From Bacteriovoracaceae bacterium (GTDB lineage Bacteria; Bdellovibrionota; Bacteriovoracia; Bacteriovoracales; Bacteriovoracaceae): a DNA stretch of 64,000 nt. This document shows, in pieces, positions 27,257-36,038 of the stretch; positions within the stretch are counted from its first letter, which is position 1; each line of letters opens with the position of its first letter. The notes beneath the pieces were generated by a model. That model was not told where the DNA came from. It searched no databases and saw only the letters and a program-made list of their open reading frames with translations. The stretch is from assembly GCA_013141065.1 (NCBI GenBank), contig JABFRR010000006.1:62001-126000 (forward strand). Direction: 5' to 3'. A program made the position numbers and the translations under genes.

Positions 27257-28291
27257 ATGACCAATAGTATTTGGAATTTAATTAATGACCTGAATAAAAA
27301 AGGGGGTATTACTGAAATCCTCATTAACGGCCCAAAAAATGTCTTTGTTGAAAGAGGTGGGCAATTTATTCAAATTAATGCCAATTTACCAGCAAGTGAT
27401 ATTCAGCTTTTCATTAAAGACGTCGCAGATCTTAATCAGAAATACTGCGACAACGACAATCCAATATTAGATGGAAATCTTCCAGATGGATCGAGAATAA
27501 ATATTATCAATGAACCATTTGTTAACGGAAGCCCTGCAATTTCTATTAGAAAATATTTAAAATTTATTTCTTCATTTGATGCGACTCCTTCAATATTCGG
27601 GCTTTCACCTCAATGGATTCTATTTTTAAAAGCGGTCATTACTGGCCGTTTAAATGTCGTGGTCTCAGGTGGAACAGGTGTTGGTAAAACTACATTTTTA
27701 AATTTACTTATAAACGAAATTCCTAAAAATGAAAGAGTCATTGCCATTGAAGATACACCCGAGCTCTCAATAACCATGCCAAACGTTGTAAGACTTGAAT
27801 CTGGAGCAAAGACTCTGCAATCAAAGTCGACTTTATCAACCAGAGACTTAGTGAAAAATACGCTGAGGATGAGACCAGACCGAATTATTATTGGCGAGGT
27901 ACGTGGAGGCGAGCTATTTGATTTATTTCAGGCCATGAATACTGGCCATGACGGTAGTATGACTAGTGTGCATTCCAGTAGTGCAAGTGAATGTCTCTCT
28001 CGAATGGAGACGCTTTTTTTACTCGCTGGATACGATATTCCTATGATTGTCGTGAGAAAACAAATGGCCTCGGCTATTCAGTTTATTATTCAATTGGGTC
28101 GAGACAAAGAAGGTAACAGAGTGATTAGTGAAATTATTGAAGTCTGTGGAATGGAAGGATCAATTATTTTGGTTCAAACAATTGCCAGTCGAGAAGATGG
28201 ATTTTTAGAATTTAAAGGAATAACCCCGAAATGCATTGAGAGACTCAATAGGCAGGGTGGACTGCCACTGAATTTTTTTGAAAATATGTAA
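27257..28291 (+). CDS. CpaF/TadA-type secretion ATPase, orphan
   Basis: The product has 344 residues. N-terminal domain with ITEILINGPKNVFVERGG, Walker A GGTGVGKTT at 138-146, Asp box IAIEDTPEL, Walker B RIIIGEVRGGE, His box GHDGSMTSVHSSS. These identify a type II/IV secretion ATPase of the CpaF/TadA branch that powers Tad pili. No other tad or pilus gene is in the window, so it either serves a distant Tad system or works with the neighbouring unknown gene. Confidence 0.9.
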   Translation: MTNSIWNLINDLNKKGGITEILINGPKNVFVERGGQFIQINANLPASDIQLFIKDVADLNQKYCDNDNPILDGNLPDGSRINIINEPFVNGSPAISIRKYLKFISSFDATPSIFGLSPQWILFLKAVITGRLNVVVSGGTGVGKTTFLNLLINEIPKNERVIAIEDTPELSITMPNVVRLESGAKTLQSKSTLSTRDLVKNTLRMRPDRIIIGEVRGGELFDLFQAMNTGHDGSMTSVHSSSASECLSRMETLFLLAGYDIPMIVVRKQMASAIQFIIQLGRDKEGNRVISEIIEVCGMEGSIILVQTIASREDGFLEFKGITPKCIERLNRQGGLPLNFFENM

Positions 28292-28299
28292 TTTTCCTA

Positions 28300-28983
28300 T
28301 TAATAAAATTCTGATGACGTAAGATTTTTAACAATTGAAACGCCACTACTTGTTCCGATTCTTGTTGCTCCAGCGGCCAACATTTTTTTTGCCATTTCTA
28401 GGTTCTTTACTCCACCACTGGCCTTGACACCAATATGAGGAGATACACTCTGTCTCATGAGCTTCACGTCTTCAATTGTCGCTCCACCACCATTAAATCC
28501 AGTGGATGTTTTTACAAAATTAGCCCCTGCTTTTTCGGCCAATTGACAGGCCTTGATTTTTTCATCGTCAGTTAAAAGTGAAGTTTCAATAATGACTTTG
28601 ACTAAGACACCTTCTGCTGCCAACACGACTGCATTAATATCTTCTTCAACTAAAAGAAAATTTTGTGATTTTAGGGCCCCGATATTAATGACCATATCAA
28701 CTTCACTAGCACCATCTTTTATGGCCTGTTTTGTCTCAAAAGCCTTGGTGTGAGAAGAATTCATGCCGAGTGGAAAACCGATCACAGTGCAAACTTTGAC
28801 TTGAGAGTCTTTCAGCATCTCAGCACAAGTCGCCACGTAGGCCGGGTTGATGCAGACTGAACAAAAATTATATTGTAGCGCCTCTGTAACAAGATGACTG
28901 ATCTGCGCAAATGTCGCTTCAGGCTTTAAAAGAGTGTGATCAATACTTTTTGAAATTGTTTCAAGAATATTTGGTGTTTCCAT
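28300..28983 (-). CDS. deoC: Deoxyribose-phosphate aldolase
   Basis: The product has 227 residues. Schiff-base Lys158 in FVKTSTGF, second Lys187 in VKASGGVK, and Asp96 in EVDMVINIG match the DeoC active site. It splits 2-deoxyribose-5-phosphate into glyceraldehyde-3-phosphate and acetaldehyde, letting the cell use nucleosides, which fits digestion of prey DNA. AAAGGAG precedes ATG 28983. It is divergent from the sensor kinase with only 14 bases between start codons. Confidence 0.95.
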   Translation of the reverse strand: METPNILETISKSIDHTLLKPEATFAQISHLVTEALQYNFCSVCINPAYVATCAEMLKDSQVKVCTVIGFPLGMNSSHTKAFETKQAIKDGASEVDMVINIGALKSQNFLLVEEDINAVVLAAEGVLVKVIIETSLLTDDEKIKACQLAEKAGANFVKTSTGFNGGGATIEDVKLMRQSVSPHIGVKASGGVKNLEMAKKMLAAGATRIGTSSGVSIVKNLTSSEFY

Positions 28984-28997
28984 AGCGCTCCTTTACA

Positions 28998-29963
28998 ATG
29001 TCGAGAGATTTCACAACACTTTCAAGTATGATTAAATCTCGTTGGTTTTACCATCCCTTATTTATATTTATTTTTTCGCTCCTGGCCTTGGCCCTTTCTT
29101 TGTTTCTCTATATCCGTTCGTATTTACAAGTAAATGAAGCGCTTCAACAAGTTGTCCTCAAATATAATCTTAATGCTAAGCAAATTCTTCAAAGTGAAAC
29201 TTGGGTCCTTATTTTAACACTTTCGCTTTTAGTTTCAGTAATACTGACGGGATTATTAATTATTTTTATTTATTATCAAAAAATGATTCAGCTCTATAGA
29301 CTTCAACAAAATTTTATCAATGGTTTTACTCATGAATTAAAAACCCCAATTGCTTCTCTCCAGCTTTTTTTAGACACTTTTACGAGGCATGAGTTAAAGC
29401 GTGAAGAACAATTGCGCTATATTGAATTTATGAAACGAGACACTAAACGTTTATCTGATAACGTATCTCGAATATTACAACTCGGCAGACTTGAAGACCG
29501 CAATATTCAAACTGAATTTAAAGAAGAAGACCTGGTTTTAATTATTAGGAATTTTATCAAAAACACCCCTCATTTATTTGAAGAAGGTAAAGTTTTATTT
29601 GAAAGCAATACTGAGAGCCTAAAGATGCAACTCGACGTAGCTTTAATTGATATGTTATTAATGAATCTCGTAACCAATGGTTTTATTTATAATAAATCTG
29701 TCGAGAAGATTGTTTCGATTAAGTTATTTGTGCAAGGAAAAATGGCAACTTTAGAATTTATCGATAATGGTATAGGTCTTGAAAAAAGTGAACATAAAAA
29801 AATCTTTAAGAAGTTTTATCAGATTGGAAAATCTTCAAAAGGAAATGGATTGGGTTTATACATTGTTTCAAATATCGTTCGACTCCATAAAGGTGAAATC
29901 ACTTCGAAAAGTCCAGGACATGGCCTAGGAAGTACGTTTCAAATAAATTTTAAGCTGGGATAA
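28998..29963 (+). CDS. Sensor histidine kinase
   Basis: The product has 321 residues. Two membrane helices (about 21-40 and 68-92) enclose a short 28-residue loop, followed directly by a dimerisation box with His112 (FTHELKTPIASL) and an ATPase domain (FIDNGIGL, GNGLGLYIV). No HAMP or PAS domain is seen. It is followed three bases later by its response regulator. The signal is unknown; the short loop suggests intramembrane or envelope sensing. ATG 29028 is an alternative start. Confidence 0.9.
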   Translation: MSRDFTTLSSMIKSRWFYHPLFIFIFSLLALALSLFLYIRSYLQVNEALQQVVLKYNLNAKQILQSETWVLILTLSLLVSVILTGLLIIFIYYQKMIQLYRLQQNFINGFTHELKTPIASLQLFLDTFTRHELKREEQLRYIEFMKRDTKRLSDNVSRILQLGRLEDRNIQTEFKEEDLVLIIRNFIKNTPHLFEEGKVLFESNTESLKMQLDVALIDMLLMNLVTNGFIYNKSVEKIVSIKLFVQGKMATLEFIDNGIGLEKSEHKKIFKKFYQIGKSSKGNGLGLYIVSNIVRLHKGEITSKSPGHGLGSTFQINFKLG

Positions 29964-29966
29964 ATT

Positions 29967-30749
29967 ATGGTCGTGACTAGAAATACAGCAAAAAAAATTT
30001 TAATTGTAGATGATGAAAAACATATCGCAGAGGCGATCAAAATAAATTTGCAAATTTTAGGTCATCAAGTTCTTCATGCAATCAATGGACTTGAAGGATT
30101 AAAGTTTTATACTGAATACAATCCAGATTTAGTCATTGTCGATTTAATGATGCCCGAAATCGATGGATTTGGCGTCATACGTGAAATAAGAAAAAGAGAT
30201 CCTAAAATTCCGCTTTTGGTAATCTCTGCAAAAGATCAAGTAAAAGAAAAAATAAAATGCCTTAGTCTCGGAGTCGATGACTACTTATCAAAACCATTTG
30301 ATTTGGATGAATTTTTGTTAAGAGTCGACAGATTATTAACACGCCTTGAGTGGAATCAAGCACCACAGCCATCATTAAATGGTCCCGTCAAAGAAGTTCT
30401 CTTGGGAGATTTTTATAATTTTGGTGATCACAGTATAGATTTTAAAAACTTAAAAGCTAATTGCTTTCTCTCGGATAATACCCAGGTTTTTGACCTCACT
30501 TTGCAAGAAATAAAAATACTGAAAGTTTTTTTTGCTAATCCCAATACAACTTTGACTCGAGAAGAAATTCTTGAAAAAGCCTTAGGCTATGACAGGGGCG
30601 TCAGCACTCGCACATTAGATAATTTTATTGTGCGCTTTAGAAAATATTTTGAAGTTGATCCAAAAGAACCTCAGTTTTTTAAAAGTGTTCGTTCTGTGGG
30701 CTATCTTTTTGACAGAAGAAGCACAAACGCGCTAAGCTCACAAAACTAA
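29967..30749 (+). CDS. OmpR-family response regulator
   Basis: The product has 260 residues. Receiver domain with acidic pocket VDDE, phospho-acceptor Asp59 in VIVDLMMPEIDG, Thr/Ser at LVISAKD and Lys in LSKPFD. C-terminal winged helix with TLTREEILEKALGY and RTLDNFIVRFRKYFE. Partner of the kinase just upstream. fabI starts 19 bases downstream, so lipid synthesis may be co-expressed or controlled. Confidence 0.93.
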   Translation: MVVTRNTAKKILIVDDEKHIAEAIKINLQILGHQVLHAINGLEGLKFYTEYNPDLVIVDLMMPEIDGFGVIREIRKRDPKIPLLVISAKDQVKEKIKCLSLGVDDYLSKPFDLDEFLLRVDRLLTRLEWNQAPQPSLNGPVKEVLLGDFYNFGDHSIDFKNLKANCFLSDNTQVFDLTLQEIKILKVFFANPNTTLTREEILEKALGYDRGVSTRTLDNFIVRFRKYFEVDPKEPQFFKSVRSVGYLFDRRSTNALSSQN

Positions 30750-30768
30750 TTTATAGTAGGAGAAATCT

Positions 30769-31536
30769 ATGGGTCTTTTGACTGGTAAAAAAGCACTAAT
30801 TTTAGGTGTGGCCAATGATATGTCGATTGCATGGGGAATTGCAAAAGCACTTAAGGCCGAAGGTGCCTCTGTTGCATTATCTTATTTAAATGAAAATTTA
30901 CTAAAAAGAGTTGAACCACTTGCTAATGAAGTGGGAGCTGATTTTATATTTGAAATGGACGTGACAATTGACGAGCATTATCCAAAATTGAAAAAAACGG
31001 TCGACGAAAAATGGGGCAAATTTGATATTCTTATTCATTCATTGGCCTTTGCTGATAAAACTGATTTGAAAGGACGTTTTGTTGAAACATCTCGAGATGG
31101 ATTTAAAATGGCCTGTGATATTTCAGCTTTTTCTTTAATTGGACTGTGTAATTCACTTCGTGAAAATCTCAATGATGACGCTTCTGTTATCGCGATGACT
31201 TATCACGGATCAACGAAAGTTTTAAAAGGCTATAACGTTATGGGAGTTGCTAAGGCAGCTCTTGAAGCATCAACTCGCTACCTCGCTGACGACTTGGGTC
31301 CTCAAAATATCCGAGTAAATTGCATTTCCGCTGGCCCCATTAGGACACTTGCAGCTTCAGGCGTTCCAGGACTGAAGGATTTCCTAAAAGTTATTGAAGA
31401 AAAAGCACCACTTAGAAAAAATGTCACTCAAGATGATGTAGGTGGAACTGCTGTTTACTTGGCGTCTAGACTCTCTCACGGTGTGACTGGCCAAGTTTTA
31501 TATGTTGATTCAGGTATCAATATTATGGCCCAGTAA
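30769..31536 (+). CDS. fabI: Enoyl-ACP reductase (NADH), FabI
   Basis: The product has 255 residues. Rossmann start ALILGVANDMSIAWGIA, and the FabI catalytic set Tyr145, Tyr155 and Lys162 (YNVMGVAK), close to E. coli numbering. It carries out the last reduction in each round of fatty-acid elongation. TAGGAG precedes the ATG. It lies in the same direction as the two-component genes and is likely in their transcript. Confidence 0.95.
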   Translation: MGLLTGKKALILGVANDMSIAWGIAKALKAEGASVALSYLNENLLKRVEPLANEVGADFIFEMDVTIDEHYPKLKKTVDEKWGKFDILIHSLAFADKTDLKGRFVETSRDGFKMACDISAFSLIGLCNSLRENLNDDASVIAMTYHGSTKVLKGYNVMGVAKAALEASTRYLADDLGPQNIRVNCISAGPIRTLAASGVPGLKDFLKVIEEKAPLRKNVTQDDVGGTAVYLASRLSHGVTGQVLYVDSGINIMAQ

Positions 31537-31557
31537 GGTCCATCTTTCCATTTTTGG

Positions 31558-31586
31558 CCCTCTTGGCTATAATTATTCCAAGAGGG
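31558..31586 (+). promoter_or_regulatory. Inverted repeat holding TATAAT and the next ribosome site
   Basis: A perfect 9-bp inverted repeat, ccctcttgg and ccaagaggg, encloses an 11-base loop containing TATAAT. The right arm also contains the ribosome site agaggg for ATG 31590. It can act as the fabI terminator, an operator over the -10 box, or a structure that hides the ribosome site. Confidence 0.5.
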
Positions 31587-31589
31587 ATT

Positions 31590-32405
31590 ATGAAAAATAC
31601 CAAAATTCTTATCGTGTGCTTGGCTTTGCTATCGACAGCTGTGCTTTATGCAGAGGACTCATTTGTAGATTGTCTTTCTGCTGAGTCTTTAATTATGAAT
31701 TCTGAAAAAGATGTCCTTCCCATTAGTGGCTTAACAATTGATAGTAAGTCAGAATTTGTTTTTTGCTATGATATAAATGCCGATCCAAATAGAAAAGAAC
31801 TCAATGAAGAATTCAAGCTTCTTGATACCATGGGGGTTTTTGATCAACAAGGTTGTGTCATCGATCAAAAAAGAATTGAATCAGTTGATCTCCTTTTAAA
31901 AAAGTTTATAGCGAAAAATGTTAGTGAAAACGTCAGTATCTACGCAGTCGTTCATCCTGTGTCAAAACGTGCAAACTTAGTTTATTCAAACACTGATAAT
32001 ACAAATTTTGTAAATGGCGCTCTCAGCACTAAAGATAAGTGGCAGATTGCAGGATTTAGCGCAGGCTCTATTGCCATTGGTGCACTTATTTCTGAAAAAA
32101 TCTATGCCGGTCAAGCTGATAAAAGAAAACATTGGATGGTTGGTGCTACAATAAGTGGAGTGACCACTGGGGCAACATACTTTTTATTAGAATCAGCAGG
32201 TCTGGGAGATAAATTAGGTCTTTCGAAAAATCAGAAAAAATTTTTAATCATGCTCTCAGGGCCCATAGTTGGAACATTGGCCGGAATCGTCAAAGAGGGA
32301 TTAGATAGTCGAAATAAAAAAAAGCACACTGTTGATATTAATGATGCTGCCGCAACTTCACTAGGTGCAGGTGGAGCTATGTTCGCAATCACCTTTGCAC
32401 TTTAA
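31590..32405 (+). CDS. Exported protein with Gly-rich membrane segments
   Basis: The product has 271 residues from ATG 31590, which follows agaggg and starts a signal peptide (about 1-20). The upstream in-frame ATG 31554 overlaps the regulatory hairpin. The mature N-terminal half contains Cys residues and no known motif. The C-terminal half has glycine-rich hydrophobic segments (about 170-260) such as AGFSAGSIAIGALI and SGPIVGTLAGIV, suggesting membrane insertion. Not recognised. Confidence 0.65.
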   Translation: MKNTKILIVCLALLSTAVLYAEDSFVDCLSAESLIMNSEKDVLPISGLTIDSKSEFVFCYDINADPNRKELNEEFKLLDTMGVFDQQGCVIDQKRIESVDLLLKKFIAKNVSENVSIYAVVHPVSKRANLVYSNTDNTNFVNGALSTKDKWQIAGFSAGSIAIGALISEKIYAGQADKRKHWMVGATISGVTTGATYFLLESAGLGDKLGLSKNQKKFLIMLSGPIVGTLAGIVKEGLDSRNKKKHTVDINDAAATSLGAGGAMFAITFAL

Positions 32406-32418
32406 ATTGTCTTAAGGA

Positions 32419-32439
32419 TCCCTTAGTATAACTAAGAGG
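32419..32439 (+). promoter_or_regulatory. Inverted repeat overlapping -10 and ribosome site of CDF gene
   Basis: The sequence cccttagt ATA actaagaggg pairs imperfectly. It holds a TATAAC box and the ribosome site agaggg before ATG 32448. The layout repeats that at 31558-31586. Confidence 0.4.
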
Positions 32440-32447
32440 GAAAAAAT

Positions 32448-33122
32448 ATGAGTAAAGATTGCTGTAGTCACGAAGTTGGACATAACCACGACATAGTATT
32501 AGATCCGAATGATAAAACATTTAAAAAAATTTTGTGGATTGCTCTAATCCTCAACCTCGGCATGTTTTTTCTGGAAGTTATTTTTGGTCTTCTCTCACAG
32601 TCATTATCTTTAAGGGCCGATGCGATCGACTTTTTAGGAGATGGCCTCAATTATTTTGCAACTTTATTTATTTTAAATTCTGCCATCCAAACAAAGGCCA
32701 AGCTTTCAATCACTAAAGCGATTTTTATGTTAGTTTTTGGTTTTTGGGTTTTAGGAGAAGCGGTCTATCGATTTTTTGGTGAACAAGTGCCAGATGCTTT
32801 TACAATGAGCTGGGTTGGAATACTGGCCTTAGTAGTGAATGCAACTGTGGCCTTACTCCTTTTTAAATTCAAAGAAGGCGACTCGAACATGAGATCAGTG
32901 TGGCTTTGTTCGAGAAATGATGCTCTCGGAAATCTTGCAGTCGTCTTAGCATCAGGAGGAGTTTATTGGTGGGGAAGACAATGGCCCGATTTAATTGTCG
33001 CACTTTTTATGGCAGGACTTGCTCTCTCGGCCGCATTTCAAATTTTAAGAATAGCTAAAACTGAATTAAAAACAGGAATGAAGATTGTGGGCGCGTCTGG
33101 ACATGATCACCATAATCATTAA
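32448..33122 (+). CDS. CDF-family cation transporter, short form
   Basis: The product has 224 residues. His-rich termini (SHEVGHNHD and GHDHHNH) flank about six membrane helices. Helix II carries RADAIDFLGDG and helix V SRNDALGNLAVV, corresponding to the metal-site helices of cation diffusion facilitators, but the usual His of the zinc site is replaced. There is no cytoplasmic C-terminal domain. Likely efflux of zinc, cobalt or a related metal into the periplasm. It ends two bases before the next gene. Confidence 0.82.
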   Translation: MSKDCCSHEVGHNHDIVLDPNDKTFKKILWIALILNLGMFFLEVIFGLLSQSLSLRADAIDFLGDGLNYFATLFILNSAIQTKAKLSITKAIFMLVFGFWVLGEAVYRFFGEQVPDAFTMSWVGILALVVNATVALLLFKFKEGDSNMRSVWLCSRNDALGNLAVVLASGGVYWWGRQWPDLIVALFMAGLALSAAFQILRIAKTELKTGMKIVGASGHDHHNH

Positions 33123-33124
33123 TC

Positions 33125-34291
33125 ATGGCAAAAAAACAACTTCATCAATCAGGCCTTAAGCTCACTGGAATTGCTCCAAATATTCTCCTTACTCATGTTG
33201 CAAATACAGCTCCTTTTTTATTTGAAGGAGAACTTGATACGACAGGAAGCCAAAGAGAATACCTTGCAAAACTGATCTATTATAAAAAAAATTTAAACGC
33301 GCTCAAAAATATTAGGCTTGCAGAATATTTCCACCTCTGCATGTCTGCTCACTGGGCAACGGCCGGAACTTTTGTTCCTACCGACGTAGATAACCAAATT
33401 CGCGAAGGACTATGGAAGCACCCTGAGATCAAAAAGAATATCGAAAAAATGGCAGACATCACCATAGACTCATGGACTTGGGACTACGAGCAAGTCACGA
33501 ATCGAAAATCGTACAATGAAGGCAAGGGACAAGTCATGAGCACCCATGAAGGCACTTGGTTATCTGTGGCGATTGGTGCGTACAATGCTTTAATGAAAAA
33601 TAAACTGGAAAAAAAAGCTGGGGAAGTCGCTGAAGTCATTTTAGCTGAAGCTGATAAAGAGGAAAAACTTTTATTAGAATTAAGAGAAAAAAGAGATCAT
33701 ATTAATTTCCTCAGATCAACTGCTCTTATGGCCCATAATTTTGGTGATCTCGACCGAGTTATCGATCAATGGGGAATGAGTGAAGATGATCCATTTAGAA
33801 AAAGAATTTATAAATTAGGTCACAGGCTTAACGAAAATGCACATCCGATTCTGGTATACAGTGGTCAAGTCAATAAAGAATTTTTATCAGTTGAAAATCA
33901 TCGCCATATGTCCATGCGGCAAGCAAAGTGCTTAAGGCGTTCTAGACAATTTCTAATTCCAGTTGGCCCCTTTATGGATAAATGGGGAAGAGATCTTGGA
34001 GAGTCAAAGCTCTTAAGTCTCGACGAAAAAGGTGAGATAGTATGTGCCTTTTTGGAAGGCCATAAAAGACAAGACCAGGCCCTGGGATATATTCGGGCCT
34101 ACCACGGAATGATGAGTGTTCTTCCCAGAGGAATAGATTCCCTTGAACAAAATATTCCCTATGATGTCGTGGCCGAAATCAGGAACTCTCGCTTTGGAGA
34201 GCTTGCAAGAATTCCCGAAGAAGAAATGCTTTTATTTTATAAAAAAAAATTAGAAGAATTTATCTGTCCAGTAACTAATCTTCGTTTTTAA
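33125..34291 (+). CDS. Unknown cytoplasmic protein
   Basis: The product has 388 residues with no signal peptide or membrane helix. It contains His- and Trp-rich stretches (EYFHLCMSAHWATAG, ITIDSWTWDYEQ, MSTHEGTWLSVAIGAY) and a charged helical middle. I recognise no family. Two bases separate it from the transporter gene, so they are co-transcribed, and it overlaps hemE by four bases at the 3' end, convergent. Confidence 0.6.
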   Translation: MAKKQLHQSGLKLTGIAPNILLTHVANTAPFLFEGELDTTGSQREYLAKLIYYKKNLNALKNIRLAEYFHLCMSAHWATAGTFVPTDVDNQIREGLWKHPEIKKNIEKMADITIDSWTWDYEQVTNRKSYNEGKGQVMSTHEGTWLSVAIGAYNALMKNKLEKKAGEVAEVILAEADKEEKLLLELREKRDHINFLRSTALMAHNFGDLDRVIDQWGMSEDDPFRKRIYKLGHRLNENAHPILVYSGQVNKEFLSVENHRHMSMRQAKCLRRSRQFLIPVGPFMDKWGRDLGESKLLSLDEKGEIVCAFLEGHKRQDQALGYIRAYHGMMSVLPRGIDSLEQNIPYDVVAEIRNSRFGELARIPEEEMLLFYKKKLEEFICPVTNLRF

Positions 34292-35328
34292 TAAACAAAA
34301 TTTTTATGAATGAACTCAACACTCTTTCTGACGTTAACTTCTGGCGTTTGTTGAAGTACCCCATGGCCTAGTCCCATAATCCATTTATCAAGTGGGAGAC
34401 TGGAGTCTTTTAAAGGCGCCCAAAACTGCTCAAGCTTTTTTTCTAAGATCGGCCAGTCGTAATGAAGATAACTAGGATCAAAATTTCCTTGAATCATATA
34501 ATCAGAACCGAGAGTTTTAAGGCATTCTGGTAAAGACATTCTCCAGTCAATTCCTAAAACATCAATATTCTCATCTTGAATTTCTTGCAGATAATTTAGA
34601 TGAGTCAATTTTGAATAATAAACAATTTTTTTATCTGGATGAATTTTTTTAAATTGTGAAGTCACTGATCTTAAGACCGGTAAAATAAATTCTTTAAAAT
34701 CAACAAATGTTAATTCCCCAACCGCTGTATCAAATAAACAAATAGCATCAGCTCCCCCTTGTGCCTGTAGTGACATTTCGACTAATAGCTCTGGAATAAG
34801 CATTTCACAAAAGCCCTTAAAACGCCCGTCATAAAAACCTTTTTTAGAACTGGTTAAATTTCCTGCGTGAGAACCTTCAACTGCGTAAGTATAGAGTGTC
34901 CAAGGTGCACCTACAAATCCTAACAACGATTTCGTTTTTGGAAGTTCTGATCTTAAAAGTTCAGTGGCCTGTTTTTGAAATTTATAATAACTCTGACTTG
35001 GTTCTGTGATTTGGCATTTTTTCAAATCAGATAGTGTTTCGAGTTTGAATTTGAGAATCGGCCCTGGGTTATAAGTTAATCCTAGGCCCAGTTGCTCGAG
35101 GGGAAATAAAAGATCTGAAAATAAAATAGCTGCATCAAAATTAAAATCGCGAATTGGGCCCATAGTAATTTCGCAGGCCATTTTTGGATCTTTGCACATG
35201 CTCATGAAATCAGAATCTTTTTTAATGTTTTGGTAATGAGAATGATAACGCCCAGCTTGTCGCATAAACCAAACTGGCACCTGTGTTTTATTTTCACTAT
35301 TTTTTAAACGATCGTTGAATAATCCCAT
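34288..35328 (-). CDS. hemE: Uroporphyrinogen decarboxylase
   Basis: The product has 346 residues, the usual length. The N-terminal signature PVWFMRQAGRYHSHY and the block CLFDTAVGELTF with a later WIMGLGHGVLQ are HemE hallmarks. It removes four acetate carboxyls from uroporphyrinogen III to give coproporphyrinogen III. Last gene of the heme operon, 23 bases after the response regulator. Confidence 0.95.
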   Translation of the reverse strand: MGLFNDRLKNSENKTQVPVWFMRQAGRYHSHYQNIKKDSDFMSMCKDPKMACEITMGPIRDFNFDAAILFSDLLFPLEQLGLGLTYNPGPILKFKLETLSDLKKCQITEPSQSYYKFQKQATELLRSELPKTKSLLGFVGAPWTLYTYAVEGSHAGNLTSSKKGFYDGRFKGFCEMLIPELLVEMSLQAQGGADAICLFDTAVGELTFVDFKEFILPVLRSVTSQFKKIHPDKKIVYYSKLTHLNYLQEIQDENIDVLGIDWRMSLPECLKTLGSDYMIQGNFDPSYLHYDWPILEKKLEQFWAPLKDSSLPLDKWIMGLGHGVLQQTPEVNVRKSVEFIHKNFVY

Positions 35329-35351
35329 GTTCTTTTCCTACAATTTGATAA

Positions 35352-36038
35352 TTATTGAATAATTAATTTATAACCTATACTTCTTATACTTTGAATTTCG
35401 ATGCTCTTTTGAGCATCAGTTTCACACCATTTTCGAAGCTTAACGATGTAGTTGTCGACTGTTCTATTTGAAGGAAATTTATCTTCACCCCAAATTTTCT
35501 CTATGATTTCTTCTCTGTCAATTGCTTCATTTTTCTTTTTATAGAGTAACTCTAAAATAGCACATTCTTTTTGAGAGAGACCTATTATTTCACCATTGGC
35601 ATCTTGAACTTCATAGCGCTTAAACCAAATCTTGAGCGCCCCATGAGTTATTTCGTCTGGGAGTTTACTCATCTCTTGCTGGCTTGATAAAATGCGATTT
35701 AGTCTTAAAAGAAGTTCTTTTAATGCAAATGGCTTGGTAATGAAATCCTCAGCACCTATTTCTAATCCTTCCACTTTAATTTCGGGATCATTCATCGCCG
35801 ATAAAAATAGCAGCACAAAATCCTTTCGTATTTTTCTCAATTCACGGGCGAGATCTAGTCCATTTCCATCCGGAAGACCAATATCCATTAAAACAACATT
35901 GGGATTCAGGATTTGAAAGTTTGTTTTCGCTTCTTTGATATTTTTTGACCATTGGCAGTCATGACCGAGGTCTTTAAGATATTCACTGAGAGTAATACCT
36001 AAATTTTCTTCGTCTTCAACAATTAATATTTTAAGCAC
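35352..36038 (-). CDS. OmpR-family response regulator within heme operon
   Basis: The product has 228 residues. Receiver domain with VEDE, phospho-Asp52 in LMDIGLPDG and Lys in ITKPFALKE; winged-helix output domain with IDREEIIEKIWGED and RTVDNYIVKLRKW. Overlaps the kinase gene by eight bases. Lies directly before hemE, on the same strand as hemA, hemC and hemL, so it is probably co-expressed with heme synthesis. Confidence 0.93.
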   Translation of the reverse strand: MLKILIVEDEENLGITLSEYLKDLGHDCQWSKNIKEAKTNFQILNPNVVLMDIGLPDGNGLDLARELRKIRKDFVLLFLSAMNDPEIKVEGLEIGAEDFITKPFALKELLLRLNRILSSQQEMSKLPDEITHGALKIWFKRYEVQDANGEIIGLSQKECAILELLYKKKNEAIDREEIIEKIWGEDKFPSNRTVDNYIVKLRKWCETDAQKSIEIQSIRSIGYKLIIQ

